64,000 nt of DNA from contig JAJPJQ010000023.1 in assembly GCA_021324155.1 (NCBI GenBank), forward strand, positions 1-64,000. The letters run 5' to 3'. Of this stretch, positions 1 through 8,082 are shown piece after piece. Position 1 is the stretch's first letter. Every line of letters starts with the position of its first letter. The DNA comes from Pseudomonadota bacterium. GTDB lineage: Bacteria; Desulfobacterota; Binatia; UBA9968. Position numbers and translations under genes: made by a program. The notes under the pieces were generated by a model. It was not told where the DNA came from. It worked only from the letters and a program-made list of their open reading frames with translations, and did no database searches.

Positions 1-282
1 GTGGCTCTCCATCTTGAAGACCGCCGCGAGGCCGTGGCCGATATCGACGACGCCGGCATTCTCGCCGGGCCCCTGGATAACGGCTTTTCCTGTCGTAGGC
101 AGTCGCTTCAAATGCGGCCGCGAGCTTTTGTAGCTGCAGTGCTCGGACCACATGACGGAGAAGACGCCGAGCTCCGTATAATTAGGCTCGCGTTCGAGAA
201 GCTGGATGATCTTGCGGTATTCTTCTTCGCTGAGGCCGTGGGCGGCCACGATCTCAGCCGTGATCGCGGGCTCGGAAGGCAT
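1..282 (-). CDS. purL: Phosphoribosylformylglycinamidine synthase subunit PurL (N-terminal part, cut by window edge)
   Basis: Synthetase subunit of FGAM synthase, the fourth step of purine synthesis; it takes ammonia from PurQ with PurS as bridge. The 94 visible codons contain the family N-terminal signature [11 protein letters not shown] and the ATP/FGAR-binding segment [12 protein letters not shown], ending inside the following KMESH motif at the window edge. I start at ATG 282, about 11 nt after a GGGGTGA stretch; an in-frame GTG at 297 that overlaps the purQ stop is the alternative. It is the last visible gene of the run purB-purS-purQ-purL, which matches the three-subunit (small PurL) form of the enzyme. 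Confidence 0.95.
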   Translation of the reverse strand, partial: MPSEPAITAEIVAAHGLSEEEYRKIIQLLEREPNYTELGVFSVMWSEHCSYKSSRPHLKRLPTTGKAVIQGPGENAGVVDIGHGLAAVFKMESH

Positions 283-293
283 TTTCAGCGCGC

Positions 294-1010
294 TCACCCC
301 GCCCATGCTTTTTTCTCGGGTCTGCCTACGGCCAAGATAATCGAGGAGAAGATCTTGAGCCCGTCATCGCTGCCGAGAATCTTTTCGGTCGCATCCTCCG
401 GATGCGGCATCAGGCCAAAGACGTTTCTTGCCTCGTTGCAAACACCCGCGATGTTGTCGAGCGAGCCGTTCGGATTGGCCGCCGCCGTGGCTTTTCCCTT
501 GGCGTCGACATACCGGAGCAGCACCTGGCGATTTTCCTTGAGGCGCTCCAGCGTCGCGGCGTCGGCGAAGTAGCAGCCTTCGCCGTGCTTCACCGGTAGG
601 CGCAAGAGCTGGCCTTTCTTCGCCGAGGACGTAAATGGGGTATCGGTCTCCTCGACGCGGAGATAAACCGGCTTGCAAACAAACTGCAGTGAAGCGTTCC
701 TCACGAGCGCGCCCGGCAAAAGGCCCGATTCGCAGAGAATCTGGAAGCCGTTGCAGATGCCGAGAACAAGCCCGCCGCGGGCGGCGAACTCGACGACATC
801 TCCCATGATCGGCGAGAAGCGCCCCATCGCGCCGCAGCGGAGATAATCGCCGTAAGAAAATCCGCCCGGCAGCACCACACAGTCAAGTCCGGCGGGCAGC
901 CGGTCTTTATGCCAGAGAAACTCGACCTTCTGCTTGAGCACGCGCTTAATGGCGTCGTAGACGTCGTGATCGTCACAGGAGCCGGGAAAAACGATGACGC
1001 CCCATCTCAT
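294..1010 (-). CDS. purQ: Phosphoribosylformylglycinamidine synthase glutaminase subunit PurQ
   Basis: Class I glutamine amidotransferase that supplies ammonia to PurL in the cytoplasm. At 238 aa it has the usual PurQ length. Visible residues are the N-terminal VIVFPGS, the nucleophile Cys86 in LGICNGFQ and the His203/Glu205 pair in LMPHPEDA. The family normally begins MKFGVIVFPG, so I start at the Met of [10 protein letters not shown] (1010) rather than at the upstream in-frame Met at 1037. No strong Shine-Dalgarno sequence precedes it. The usual Asn of GSNCD is absent (GSCDDHD). purS lies upstream across a 113-nt repeat-like gap, and purL follows with a gap of only 11 nt. Confidence 0.97.
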   Translation of the reverse strand: MRWGVIVFPGSCDDHDVYDAIKRVLKQKVEFLWHKDRLPAGLDCVVLPGGFSYGDYLRCGAMGRFSPIMGDVVEFAARGGLVLGICNGFQILCESGLLPGALVRNASLQFVCKPVYLRVEETDTPFTSSAKKGQLLRLPVKHGEGCYFADAATLERLKENRQVLLRYVDAKGKATAAANPNGSLDNIAGVCNEARNVFGLMPHPEDATEKILGSDDGLKIFSSIILAVGRPEKKAWAG

Positions 1011-1123
1011 AAAATAGGTCTCAGAATAAATAGACAAGCCAGGAGTCAGAAGGAAGAGCCGGAGAATGCAAACAGAATATCTCCCATCCGACTTCTGAAT
1101 TCTGGCTGCTGCCTTCTATGTTC
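1011..1123. repeat. Reduplicated intergenic word tract between purS and purQ
   Basis: This 113-nt gap contains repeated and partly self-complementary words. On the minus strand they read GCAGCCAGAATTCAGAAGTC and then TTCTGACTCCTGGCTTG. The same style of reduplicated text, with different words, fills other minus-strand gaps in this window (near 2680, 20865, 55230 and 57220). I see no open reading frame or convincing promoter in it. Confidence 0.5.
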
Positions 1124-1366
1124 TTAATTTTCAATCTCAAATCGGTAGTCCTCGATCACGGGGTTGGCGAGCAGTTTATCGCACATCTCCCGGAGCCGAG
1201 CCTCCGCCGTTTCGCGGGACGCGGCGTCCAGTTCGACTTCGAGATATTTCCCCATGCGCACGTCGCGGACCTCCTGGTAGCCCAGCGTATGCAGAGACCG
1301 CTCGACCGCCTTTCCCTGTGGATCGAGCACTCCGTTCTTGAAGGAAATAAAAATTTTAGCGCGCAT
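1124..1366 (-). CDS. purS: Phosphoribosylformylglycinamidine synthase subunit PurS
   Basis: Small 80-aa bridging subunit of the PurLQS complex, required for ammonia transfer between PurQ and PurL. The family pattern is clear: an N-terminal beta strand with KNGVLDPQGKAVERSLHTLG, the central VRMGKYLEVEL strand, and a C-terminal CDKLLANPVIEDYRFEI. It starts 6 nt after the purB stop, so the two are almost certainly co-transcribed and perhaps translationally coupled. Its presence confirms the PurLQS enzyme rather than the single-chain long PurL of enterobacteria. Confidence 0.96.
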   Translation of the reverse strand: MRAKIFISFKNGVLDPQGKAVERSLHTLGYQEVRDVRMGKYLEVELDAASRETAEARLREMCDKLLANPVIEDYRFEIEN

Positions 1367-1372
1367 AATCGC

Positions 1373-2665
1373 TCAATGAAAGACCCGCTTGAAGATCGCG
1401 TCGACGTTTTTGAGGTGATGCTTTACATCCAGCGCGTCCTCGATATCCGCGGGCGAGAGGTAGCGCCGGACCTCCGGATCGCTCAAGAGCTCGCGCTTGA
1501 GCTCGCCGCCTTCTCTCCCGACCTTCAGTGCATGACGCTGGACCATGCGGTAGGCCTGGTCCCGAGCAATGCCTTTTTCCACCAGTTTCAAGAGAATCCG
1601 CTCGGAGAAGATCGCGCCGCCGCTCTTTCCCATGTTGCGGAGCATGTTATCAGGATAGACGACAAGGTTGCCGAGGACGTAGGTCATTCGGCGCAGCATG
1701 AAATCGAGTAGGATCGTAGCGTCGGGCGCGATCACTCGCTCGACCGAAGAATGGCTGATATCCCGTTCGTGCCACAGCGCAACGTCCTCCATTGCCGCCA
1801 GCGCGTAAGAACGCATGAGCCGCGACAGGCCGGCGACGTTTTCGGAGAGAATCGGATTGCGCTTGTGCGGCATAGCGGAAGAGCCCTTCTGACCTGCTGT
1901 GAACGGCTCCTCGGCCTCCTGAACTTCGGTGCGCTGCAGATGCCTCACCTCGACGGCGAATTTTTCCAGCGAACTCGCAATCACCGCGAGCGTCGCGAAG
2001 AAAAAGGCGTGTCGGTCGCGCTGGATGATCTGGTTCGAGACCGGCGCTGGCTTGAGACCCGTCTTCTTACAAACGTAGGCTTCGACCTTCGGCGAGATCT
2101 GCGCGAACGTGCCGACCGCGCCGGAGATCATTCCGACCGCGACGTCGTCGGCCGCGGCCTGAAGCCGCGCGAGATTGCGCCGCATCTCCTCGTGCCAGAC
2201 GGCTAACTTCAATCCGAACGTGATCGGCTCTGCATGCACCCCGTGCGTGCGGCCGATCATCGGCGTGTCTTTGTATTTGAGCGCCTGCCGCCGCAGGACG
2301 CGGATCATTTCTTTGACGTCCTCGATCAAGATCGCCGACGCTTCTTTGAGCTGGAGCGCGAAGGCGGTGTCCATAACGTCCGACGACGTCATGCCGACGT
2401 GCAGGTGGCGCGCCTCGTCGCCGACATATTCCGCGACCGAGCTCAAGAAAGCGATGGTTTCATGCTTGACCTCGCGCTCGATCTCGCGGATTCGCTCGAC
2501 GTCGAAGCGCGCTTTTTTACGGATGCGCGCTGCGACGCCCTTCGGCACGGTGCCCAATTGTTCGAGGGCCTCGGTCGCAAGAATCTCGACATCGAGCCAC
2601 TTCTGGAATTGGTTTTCTTCCGTCCAGATGCGGCCCATTTCCGGCCTCGTATATCGTGCAATCAA
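1373..2665 (-). CDS. purB: Adenylosuccinate lyase
   Basis: Fumarase/aspartase-superfamily enzyme of 430 aa that cleaves SAICAR to AICAR and adenylosuccinate to AMP. Visible motifs are TGMTSSDVMDT-like residues 89-100 (VGMTSSDVMDT), the catalytic His in GRTHGVHAEP (residues 138-147) and the superfamily signature GSSAMPHKRNP at 261-271. The N-terminus MIARYTRPEMGRIW matches the family, which fixes a TTG start at 2665, with AGGG about 8 nt upstream. It heads the purB-purS-purQ-purL segment; dut lies 70 nt upstream. Confidence 0.97.
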   Translation of the reverse strand: MIARYTRPEMGRIWTEENQFQKWLDVEILATEALEQLGTVPKGVAARIRKKARFDVERIREIEREVKHETIAFLSSVAEYVGDEARHLHVGMTSSDVMDTAFALQLKEASAILIEDVKEMIRVLRRQALKYKDTPMIGRTHGVHAEPITFGLKLAVWHEEMRRNLARLQAAADDVAVGMISGAVGTFAQISPKVEAYVCKKTGLKPAPVSNQIIQRDRHAFFFATLAVIASSLEKFAVEVRHLQRTEVQEAEEPFTAGQKGSSAMPHKRNPILSENVAGLSRLMRSYALAAMEDVALWHERDISHSSVERVIAPDATILLDFMLRRMTYVLGNLVVYPDNMLRNMGKSGGAIFSERILLKLVEKGIARDQAYRMVQRHALKVGREGGELKRELLSDPEVRRYLSPADIEDALDVKHHLKNVDAIFKRVFH

Positions 2666-2735
2666 CGATTGAACCCTAATGTTGAATGGTTAATTTTGAG
2701 TTTGGAATTAGAAATTCAACATTCATTATTCAATA
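2666..2735. repeat. AT-rich reduplicated intergenic tract between dut and purB
   Basis: The gap is built from short words related to TTGAATG and AATTCAACATT, for example TTGAGTTTGGAATTAG followed by AAATTCAACATTCATTATTC, giving overlapping imperfect direct and inverted repeats. No gene fits here. It belongs to the same class of intergenic word tracts as those near 1040, 20865, 55230 and 57220. Confidence 0.45.
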
Positions 2736-3191
2736 TTATTTTTTATCGGTGTGTCCGAAGCCGCCTTCTTGCCGCTTAGACGCCGGCAGCGCTTCGACTT
2801 CCTGCCAATGGACGCGGCAGACGCGCTGCACGATCATCTGCGCGACGCGCTGTCCGCGTCGAACGATTACCGTTTCGCGGCCGAGATTGATGGTGATCAA
2901 TTGAATCTCGCCGCGATAGTCCGCATCGATCGTCCCGGGGCTATTCACCAGCGTCACGCCTTCGCGCAGCGCGAGGCCGCTCCGTGGCCGAATCTGCGCC
3001 TCGAACCCCTTCGGCAGAGCGATCGCGACGCCCGTCGGAATCAGCGCGCGTTCGAGCGGTTCGAGGCGCAAGTCCTCGTCCAGATCGGCCGCGAGATCCA
3101 TGCCGGCGGAGCCCTCGGTCATGTAATCGGGGAGAGGCAGGTCGCGCGCGCGGTCACGCACCCGCATGATCTGAATTCGAACCTCTTCCAT
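2736..3191 (-). CDS. dut: dUTP diphosphatase
   Basis: Trimeric dUTPase (151 aa) that hydrolyses dUTP to dUMP and pyrophosphate, keeping uracil out of DNA and feeding dTMP synthesis. All five family motifs are visible: GSAGMDL (27-33), PTG (52-54), RPRSGLAL (68-75), [11 protein letters not shown] (86-96) and the mobile C-terminal RQEGGFGHT (140-148). His replaces the common Ser in the last motif. The start at 3191 gives the usual length before the LPLPDY segment; a second Met nine codons in is possible. It sits between the M16 protease and purB on the minus strand. Confidence 0.96.
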   Translation of the reverse strand: MEEVRIQIMRVRDRARDLPLPDYMTEGSAGMDLAADLDEDLRLEPLERALIPTGVAIALPKGFEAQIRPRSGLALREGVTLVNSPGTIDADYRGEIQLITINLGRETVIVRRGQRVAQMIVQRVCRVHWQEVEALPASKRQEGGFGHTDKK

Positions 3192-3256
3192 GTAAGAGAA
3201 AAAGTCTCGCGTTTCGCAGCCGCGTGGGCCGAATACCGCGACCGGGAACTAGAAAC

Positions 3257-4522
3257 TCATACTCCAAAAGAGCTTCCGAAATCCAGCTTTTTTTTGCCGA
3301 TGTCGGCGAGCAGCGTGAGCGCCATCGCTTCCGGCCGGAGGGTCGAGGCCGCCAGCTCGACGACGGCGTCCCGGGTGACGGCGCGGATGTCGCGGATAAC
3401 GTCGTCGAGCGAAATCGCCCGGCCAAAAAAGATCTCGTCCTTGGCGATGTCGCGCATCCACGAATCCGAGCTCTCGAGGCCGAGAATGATATTGCCCACG
3501 AGCTGATTTCTCGTGCGCTCGATCTCGTCGTCGCGGATCTCGCCGGCGGCGAGCTTTTTGATCTCGGCGATGACCAGCTCTACGACCTCTTCGCTCCATT
3601 CGACGCTCGTACCCGCGTAAATTCCGAGATAGCCGATGTCGCGGTAAGACGAAAGAAAAGAATAGACGGAGTAAACGCGTCCGCGTTTTTCGCGGATCTC
3701 CTGGAAAAGCCGCGAGCTCATCCCGCCGCCGAGCAGCGTATTGAGCACGTAGGCGACATAGCGGCGCGGGTCCGACTGATTCACCGAGGCGAGGCCGAAG
3801 CACAGGTGCGCCTGCTCAAGCTTTTTCGCATGTTGGAAGATGCCGTTTTGCAGCTGCGGCACGGCGCCTTCGCCGTCGCGCAATTGCGCAGCTCGCTCAA
3901 TCGAGCCTAGACGCCGCGCGATCTCTTCCGTGAGATATTCATGCTTCAGGTTTCCGGCGGCGGAAACGATGACGCGGCCGGGAAGATAGCGGTCGCGGAC
4001 GAAGGCGAGAAAATCTTCGCGATGAAGCGCGTTGACGGTCTCGGGATCGCCGCAGATCGGTCGGCCTAGCGGATGATCGGCGAAAAAATCCAGGCTAAAG
4101 AGATCGTGCACGTAGTCGTCGGGAGTATCCTCGGTCTGCGAGATCTCCTGGAGAATGACCTGCCGCTCCCGCTCGATCTCTTCAGGATCGAAAACCGAGT
4201 GCAGAAAAATGTCGCATAGGAGGTCGACCGCGAGCGGAAGATTTTCGTCCAGCACCTTGGCGTAGTAGCAGGTGTACTCTTTGGCGGTGAAAGCGTTGAG
4301 CACGCCGCCGACCGAATCCATCTCCTCGGCGATGCGCGCGGCGCTCCGCTGCTCGGTACCCTTGAAGAAGAGATGCTCGATGAAATGCGAGATGCCGTTT
4401 TGGCGGCGGGATTCGTGGCGCGAGCCGTTTTCCACCCAGATTCCGAGGGTCACGGAACGGGTGCCGGGCATCTCGCGGGAAACCACGCGGATGCCGTTGG
4501 CGAGAACGGTCTTGTTGAACAC
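3257..4522 (-). CDS. M16-family zinc peptidase (mitochondrial processing peptidase/YmxG-like)
   Basis: Inverzincin-type metallopeptidase of 421 aa. The inverted zinc motif HFIEH is at residues 46-50 and the third ligand Glu126 falls 76 residues further, as in active members. The C-terminal half carries the second, inactive M16 fold. It starts with a GTG at 4522, 24 nt after pnp. The pnp-M16 arrangement next to rpsO is the conserved rpsO-pnp-ymxG order seen in many bacteria. There is no signal peptide, so it is probably cytoplasmic. The substrate is unknown. Confidence 0.93.
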   Translation of the reverse strand: MFNKTVLANGIRVVSREMPGTRSVTLGIWVENGSRHESRRQNGISHFIEHLFFKGTEQRSAARIAEEMDSVGGVLNAFTAKEYTCYYAKVLDENLPLAVDLLCDIFLHSVFDPEEIERERQVILQEISQTEDTPDDYVHDLFSLDFFADHPLGRPICGDPETVNALHREDFLAFVRDRYLPGRVIVSAAGNLKHEYLTEEIARRLGSIERAAQLRDGEGAVPQLQNGIFQHAKKLEQAHLCFGLASVNQSDPRRYVAYVLNTLLGGGMSSRLFQEIREKRGRVYSVYSFLSSYRDIGYLGIYAGTSVEWSEEVVELVIAEIKKLAAGEIRDDEIERTRNQLVGNIILGLESSDSWMRDIAKDEIFFGRAISLDDVIRDIRAVTRDAVVELAASTLRPEAMALTLLADIGKKKLDFGSSFGV

Positions 4523-4546
4523 GATTGCTTTGGACGCAAGCGAGGC

Positions 4547-6637
4547 TTACGTGGCGTTCGCCTCTTCGAGCGCCTCTTTGCGGCTGAGCTTGATCTTTCC
4601 CTGTTTGTCGATGTCCAGGACTTTCACCATCACCTCGTCGCCCTCGCTCAGCACGTCGCTGACACGCCGGACGCGCTCGGGCGCGAGCTGCGAGATATGC
4701 AGCAGGCCGTCGGTGCCGGGGAGAATTTCCACGAAAGCGCCGAAGTCGACGATCTTTCTCACCGTACCGCGGTAAATCTTTCCGACTTCCGGCTCCGCGA
4801 CAATGCGTTGGACCATCTCGATCGCGCGGCGGCTCGCCGCCTCGTCGTTCGATGCGATCATGACCGTGCCGTCGTCCTCGACGTCGATCTTTACGCCAGT
4901 CTCCTCGACGATGCCGCGGATGACCTTGCCTCCGGGGCCGATGATCTCGCGGATCTTCTCGGGCCGGACTTTGAGCGTGATGATACGCGGAGCGTGACTC
5001 GACATCTCACGGCACGGCTCGGAGATCGTCTGGTTCATGATACCGAGGATATGCTCGCGGCCTTCCTTCGCCTGGTAGAGCGCGTCGCGCATGACCTCGC
5101 GCGTAACGCCGGCGATCTTAATATCCATCTGCAGCGATGTGACGCCTTGGCTCGTGCCCGCGACTTTGAAATCCATATCGCCGAGATGGTCCTCATCGCC
5201 GAGAATGTCCGAAAGAACGCGGATCTGATCGCCTTCTTTGATGAGCCCCATTGCGATGCCGGCGACGGGCGCGCGGGTCGGCACGCCGGCCGACATCAAT
5301 GCCAGCGAGCCGCCGCAGACAGTCGCCATCGAAGTGGACCCGTTCGATTCGAGAATCTCAGAGACCACCCGGACGGTATAGGGAAAAGCTTCTTCCGGCG
5401 GCAGCACTGGAATCAGCGCGCGCTCGGCCAGGTTGCCGTGGCCGATATCGCGGCGGCTCGGGCCGCGCAGAAATTTGACCTCGCCGACGCTGAACGGCGG
5501 AAAATTATAATGCAGCATGAATTTTTTATAGTGCTCGCCGATCAGCGCGTCGATCTTCTGCTCGTCGGAGGTAGTACCGAGCGTCGCAACCACGAGCGCT
5601 TGGGTCTCGCCGCGCGTGAATAGCGCCGAGCCGTGCGTGCGCGGCAGGACCTCGATCTCGCAGGTGATGGGCCGGATATCCTTAAGGCCGCGGCCGTCGA
5701 TGCGGCGGCGGTCGTGCACGATCTGATAGCGGAAGTATTTCTTTTTGAGCTCGTCGAAGCTCGCTTTAATCTCTTTCTCGCGCTCCGGGAACTGCTGCGC
5801 CGCCTGCTCGATGACTTCGCGCTTGACCTCATCGAGTTTTTTATAGCGCTCGAGCTTCTCACCGATCGCGATGGCGCCCAGAATCTTGTCGCGCGCCAAT
5901 CCTTCGACGCTTTGGAGCAGGTTCTTATCCGTCTCGATAAGAGGGACCTGCCGCTTGGCTTTGCCGACGGCGCGCTTGATCTCTTCCTGATAATCGAGCA
6001 GCGGCTGAATCGCCTCGTGGCCCTTGAACAGCGCTTCGAGGATCTCGTCCTCGGGGACAATGCGCGCGCCGCCCTCGACCATGACGATGGCGTCGCGGCT
6101 GCCGGAGAGAAAGATATCGACGTCGCTCTCCTGGAGCTGGCTTTGCGTGGGATTCATTACCCACTGCCGATTGACCCGGCCGATTCGGACGCCGGCGAGA
6201 GGTCCGTTAAACGGAATATCGGAGACTTCGAGCGCAGCGGATGCGCCGAGCATAGCGACGACATCGGGATCATTTTCGCGATCCGCGGAGAGGACGGTGG
6301 CGATGATTTGGGTTTCGGCGCGAAGGCCGCCGGCGAAAAGCGGCCTGATCGACCGGTCGATCAACCGGCACGTTAGGATTTCCTTTTCCGAAGGACGCCC
6401 TTCACGCTTAAAAAAACCGCCGGGAATTTTACCGGCGGCGAAGGTCCGCTCCTGGTAGTCGACCGTGAGCGGAAAGAAATCCGCTTCGGCCCTTACTTCC
6501 TTTGCAGCGACAGCGGTGACGAGCACGACAGTCTCGCCGTATTGGACCAGCGCGGCGCCGTCGGCCTGCTTGGCCACCCGGCCGACCTCTATAGATAAAG
6601 GACGGCCGTGAAAATCGACTTGTATTTTTTTAACCAT
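4547..6637 (-). CDS. pnp: Polyribonucleotide nucleotidyltransferase (PNPase)
   Basis: Phosphorolytic 3'-5' exoribonuclease and RNA polymerase of the degradosome, 696 aa. Two RNase PH cores flank an alpha-helical linker; the second core contains the [18 protein letters not shown] region. A KH domain follows (about residues 553-615, with [12 protein letters not shown]) and then an S1 domain near the end ([17 protein letters not shown]). It lies 69 nt downstream of rpsO, the classic rpsO-pnp pairing in which pnp expression is often autoregulated through its leader; no specific leader structure is obvious here. Confidence 0.98.
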   Translation of the reverse strand: MVKKIQVDFHGRPLSIEVGRVAKQADGAALVQYGETVVLVTAVAAKEVRAEADFFPLTVDYQERTFAAGKIPGGFFKREGRPSEKEILTCRLIDRSIRPLFAGGLRAETQIIATVLSADRENDPDVVAMLGASAALEVSDIPFNGPLAGVRIGRVNRQWVMNPTQSQLQESDVDIFLSGSRDAIVMVEGGARIVPEDEILEALFKGHEAIQPLLDYQEEIKRAVGKAKRQVPLIETDKNLLQSVEGLARDKILGAIAIGEKLERYKKLDEVKREVIEQAAQQFPEREKEIKASFDELKKKYFRYQIVHDRRRIDGRGLKDIRPITCEIEVLPRTHGSALFTRGETQALVVATLGTTSDEQKIDALIGEHYKKFMLHYNFPPFSVGEVKFLRGPSRRDIGHGNLAERALIPVLPPEEAFPYTVRVVSEILESNGSTSMATVCGGSLALMSAGVPTRAPVAGIAMGLIKEGDQIRVLSDILGDEDHLGDMDFKVAGTSQGVTSLQMDIKIAGVTREVMRDALYQAKEGREHILGIMNQTISEPCREMSSHAPRIITLKVRPEKIREIIGPGGKVIRGIVEETGVKIDVEDDGTVMIASNDEAASRRAIEMVQRIVAEPEVGKIYRGTVRKIVDFGAFVEILPGTDGLLHISQLAPERVRRVSDVLSEGDEVMVKVLDIDKQGKIKLSRKEALEEANAT

Positions 6638-6706
6638 GGGTTGGACCCTCTGAATGAACGGCAGGAAAGTGTGAAAACCGGGCGGGAGGAGCGCCAGCGA
6701 GAACCA

Positions 6707-6976
6707 CTACTTGCGGATGCCTAGCCGCTGGATCAAGCTTCGGTATCTCTCGTAGTTGTTCTTGCGGAGATAATCGAGAAGCCTTCTCCGCTGGCCGACC
6801 AGCTTGAGAAGCCCGCGGCGGGAGTGGTGATCCTTCACGTGGATCTTGAAATGCTCCGTGAGGTGATCAATGCGCTGGCTCAGCAAAGCGACTTGAACCT
6901 CCGGCGAGCCAGTATCGCTCTGATGGAGTTTGAACTGCTCAATCACTTCTTTGCGCTCAGGTTGAGCAATTCCCAT
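6707..6976 (-). CDS. rpsO: 30S ribosomal protein S15
   Basis: Primary 16S-rRNA binding protein of the small-subunit platform. The start at 6976 gives the canonical 89 aa and is preceded by GGAGG 4 nt upstream; an upstream in-frame ATG at 6994 would remove this Shine-Dalgarno from use and add six residues not found in the family. Family segments visible are [19 protein letters not shown] and [19 protein letters not shown]. It begins the minus-strand run that continues with pnp. Confidence 0.98.
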   Translation of the reverse strand: MGIAQPERKEVIEQFKLHQSDTGSPEVQVALLSQRIDHLTEHFKIHVKDHHSRRGLLKLVGQRRRLLDYLRKNNYERYRSLIQRLGIRK

Positions 6977-7101
6977 CGTTCCTCCGTTCATCATCTCTCT
7001 TTCTTGATTTTATTGATAATATTTCTAACACAGACATCCCCCCATGTAAAGGCGGCTAAAGCGCGTTTTTCTCGCCGTGCGGTTGTGGTACATTGACGCC
7101 G

Positions 7102-7701
7102 ATGAATGTTAGACCGGTTTTGATCGCGGCGGCATTACTCGCAGCCGTGGCGTCGGCGCGAGCGCAGATCGTCGAGATGTATCGCTGGACCGACGCCGCA
7201 GGAATCGTCCACTTCACGAACAATATCAACGAAATTCCCGAGCAATCTCGCTCCCGGGCGACATTGATTCGACGCGCGGAGCAGCAGGCAGCTCCGGTCG
7301 CGCCGCCTAAGCCGGACAAGGCGTCCATCCAGTTTCAGCGACGCGGCGATCTCATGGTCGTCAAAGGCGTGCTGAACGGCACTGTTCCGGTAAACTTCGT
7401 GGTCGATACCGGAGCGAGCTATACGACGATCTCTCAGGCGACGGCCGCCGCCATCAACCTGGACCTCGGCCCAAATCCGCCCACGCTTTCTTTCAACACG
7501 GCAAACGGCGTTATCCAGGCTCCGCTCGCCACCGTCCGATCGATGGAGGTCGGCGGCATGGAGCTCAAAAACGTGACGGTCGCGGTCCACGACGTCTTCC
7601 CGGATGCGGCGGTCGCGGGCCTTCTAGGGCTCAATTTCTTGAGCAACTTCCGCCTCGACATCGACAGCCAAAGCGGTCTGCTGAATTTGCAGAAAAAATA
7701 G
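7102..7701 (+). CDS. Secreted retropepsin-like aspartic protease with N-terminal DUF4124 domain
   Basis: About 199 aa. A signal peptide (residues 1-21, cleavage near ARAQ) is followed by a DUF4124-type segment, MYRWTDAAGIVHFTN (about 26-40), then a clan AA aspartic protease domain with the catalytic DTGAS at 102-106 and the partner VAGLLGLNFLSNF near the C-terminus. Such single-domain proteases work as dimers, probably in the periplasm here. I start at the second ATG (7102) because the signal peptide begins there; ATG 7093 is also possible. It diverges from rpsO. The substrate is unknown. Confidence 0.85.
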   Translation: MNVRPVLIAAALLAAVASARAQIVEMYRWTDAAGIVHFTNNINEIPEQSRSRATLIRRAEQQAAPVAPPKPDKASIQFQRRGDLMVVKGVLNGTVPVNFVVDTGASYTTISQATAAAINLDLGPNPPTLSFNTANGVIQAPLATVRSMEVGGMELKNVTVAVHDVFPDAAVAGLLGLNFLSNFRLDIDSQSGLLNLQKK

Positions 7702-7722
7702 GTTGCGGCGAGGTAGCGGGCG

Positions 7723-8055
7723 CTAGCGGCGCGAGCTGGGCAGATCCACGATCGAGCTGCGGCTGCCGACAAGTTGTCTGATCTCGGCGAGATAGCGGCG
7801 AATATCGCCGAGCAGTCGGGTTCGGCTCATCGGCAGGAGTGCGTAATTCAAATAATCGCCCTTTAAAAACTGACACTCCTTGCAGCTTGCGACGGTATTT
7901 TCGGGAGTGTCTTCCCCGCCCTTCGAAAGCGGCACGATGAAGTCTTTTACTTTCGTGTCGAAGCGGCCCCCGAAGACGGAGAGCCGCCGCCCGCAGTACG
8001 TGCAAAGCTTCGCGGCGCTGAGCGCTTTAGTGCAGAAAGACTTTACTTCTCCCAT
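7723..8055 (-). CDS. HNH-type zinc-binding protein with altered catalytic residues
   Basis: A 110-aa protein with the layout of a small HNH endonuclease: a CTYC pair (residues 18-21), the core DFIVPLSKGGEDTPEN, and a CKEC pair followed by QFLKGD. The catalytic His of the usual DHIVPLSKGG is Phe here, and the Asn of CxxCNxxKGD is Gln. The fold and zinc site look intact, but nuclease activity is doubtful. It lies 27 nt downstream of nrdJ on the same strand and is probably co-transcribed with it. Confidence 0.7.
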   Translation of the reverse strand: MGEVKSFCTKALSAAKLCTYCGRRLSVFGGRFDTKVKDFIVPLSKGGEDTPENTVASCKECQFLKGDYLNYALLPMSRTRLLGDIRRYLAEIRQLVGSRSSIVDLPSSRR

Positions 8056-8082
8056 TCCTCGTCGTTATGTGCTGCAGAAGCC

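Noticed and set aside
1-573. Plus-strand open frame of 190 codons over purL/purQ
   Set aside because: It is the antisense shadow of purL and purQ, which show full family motifs on the minus strand.
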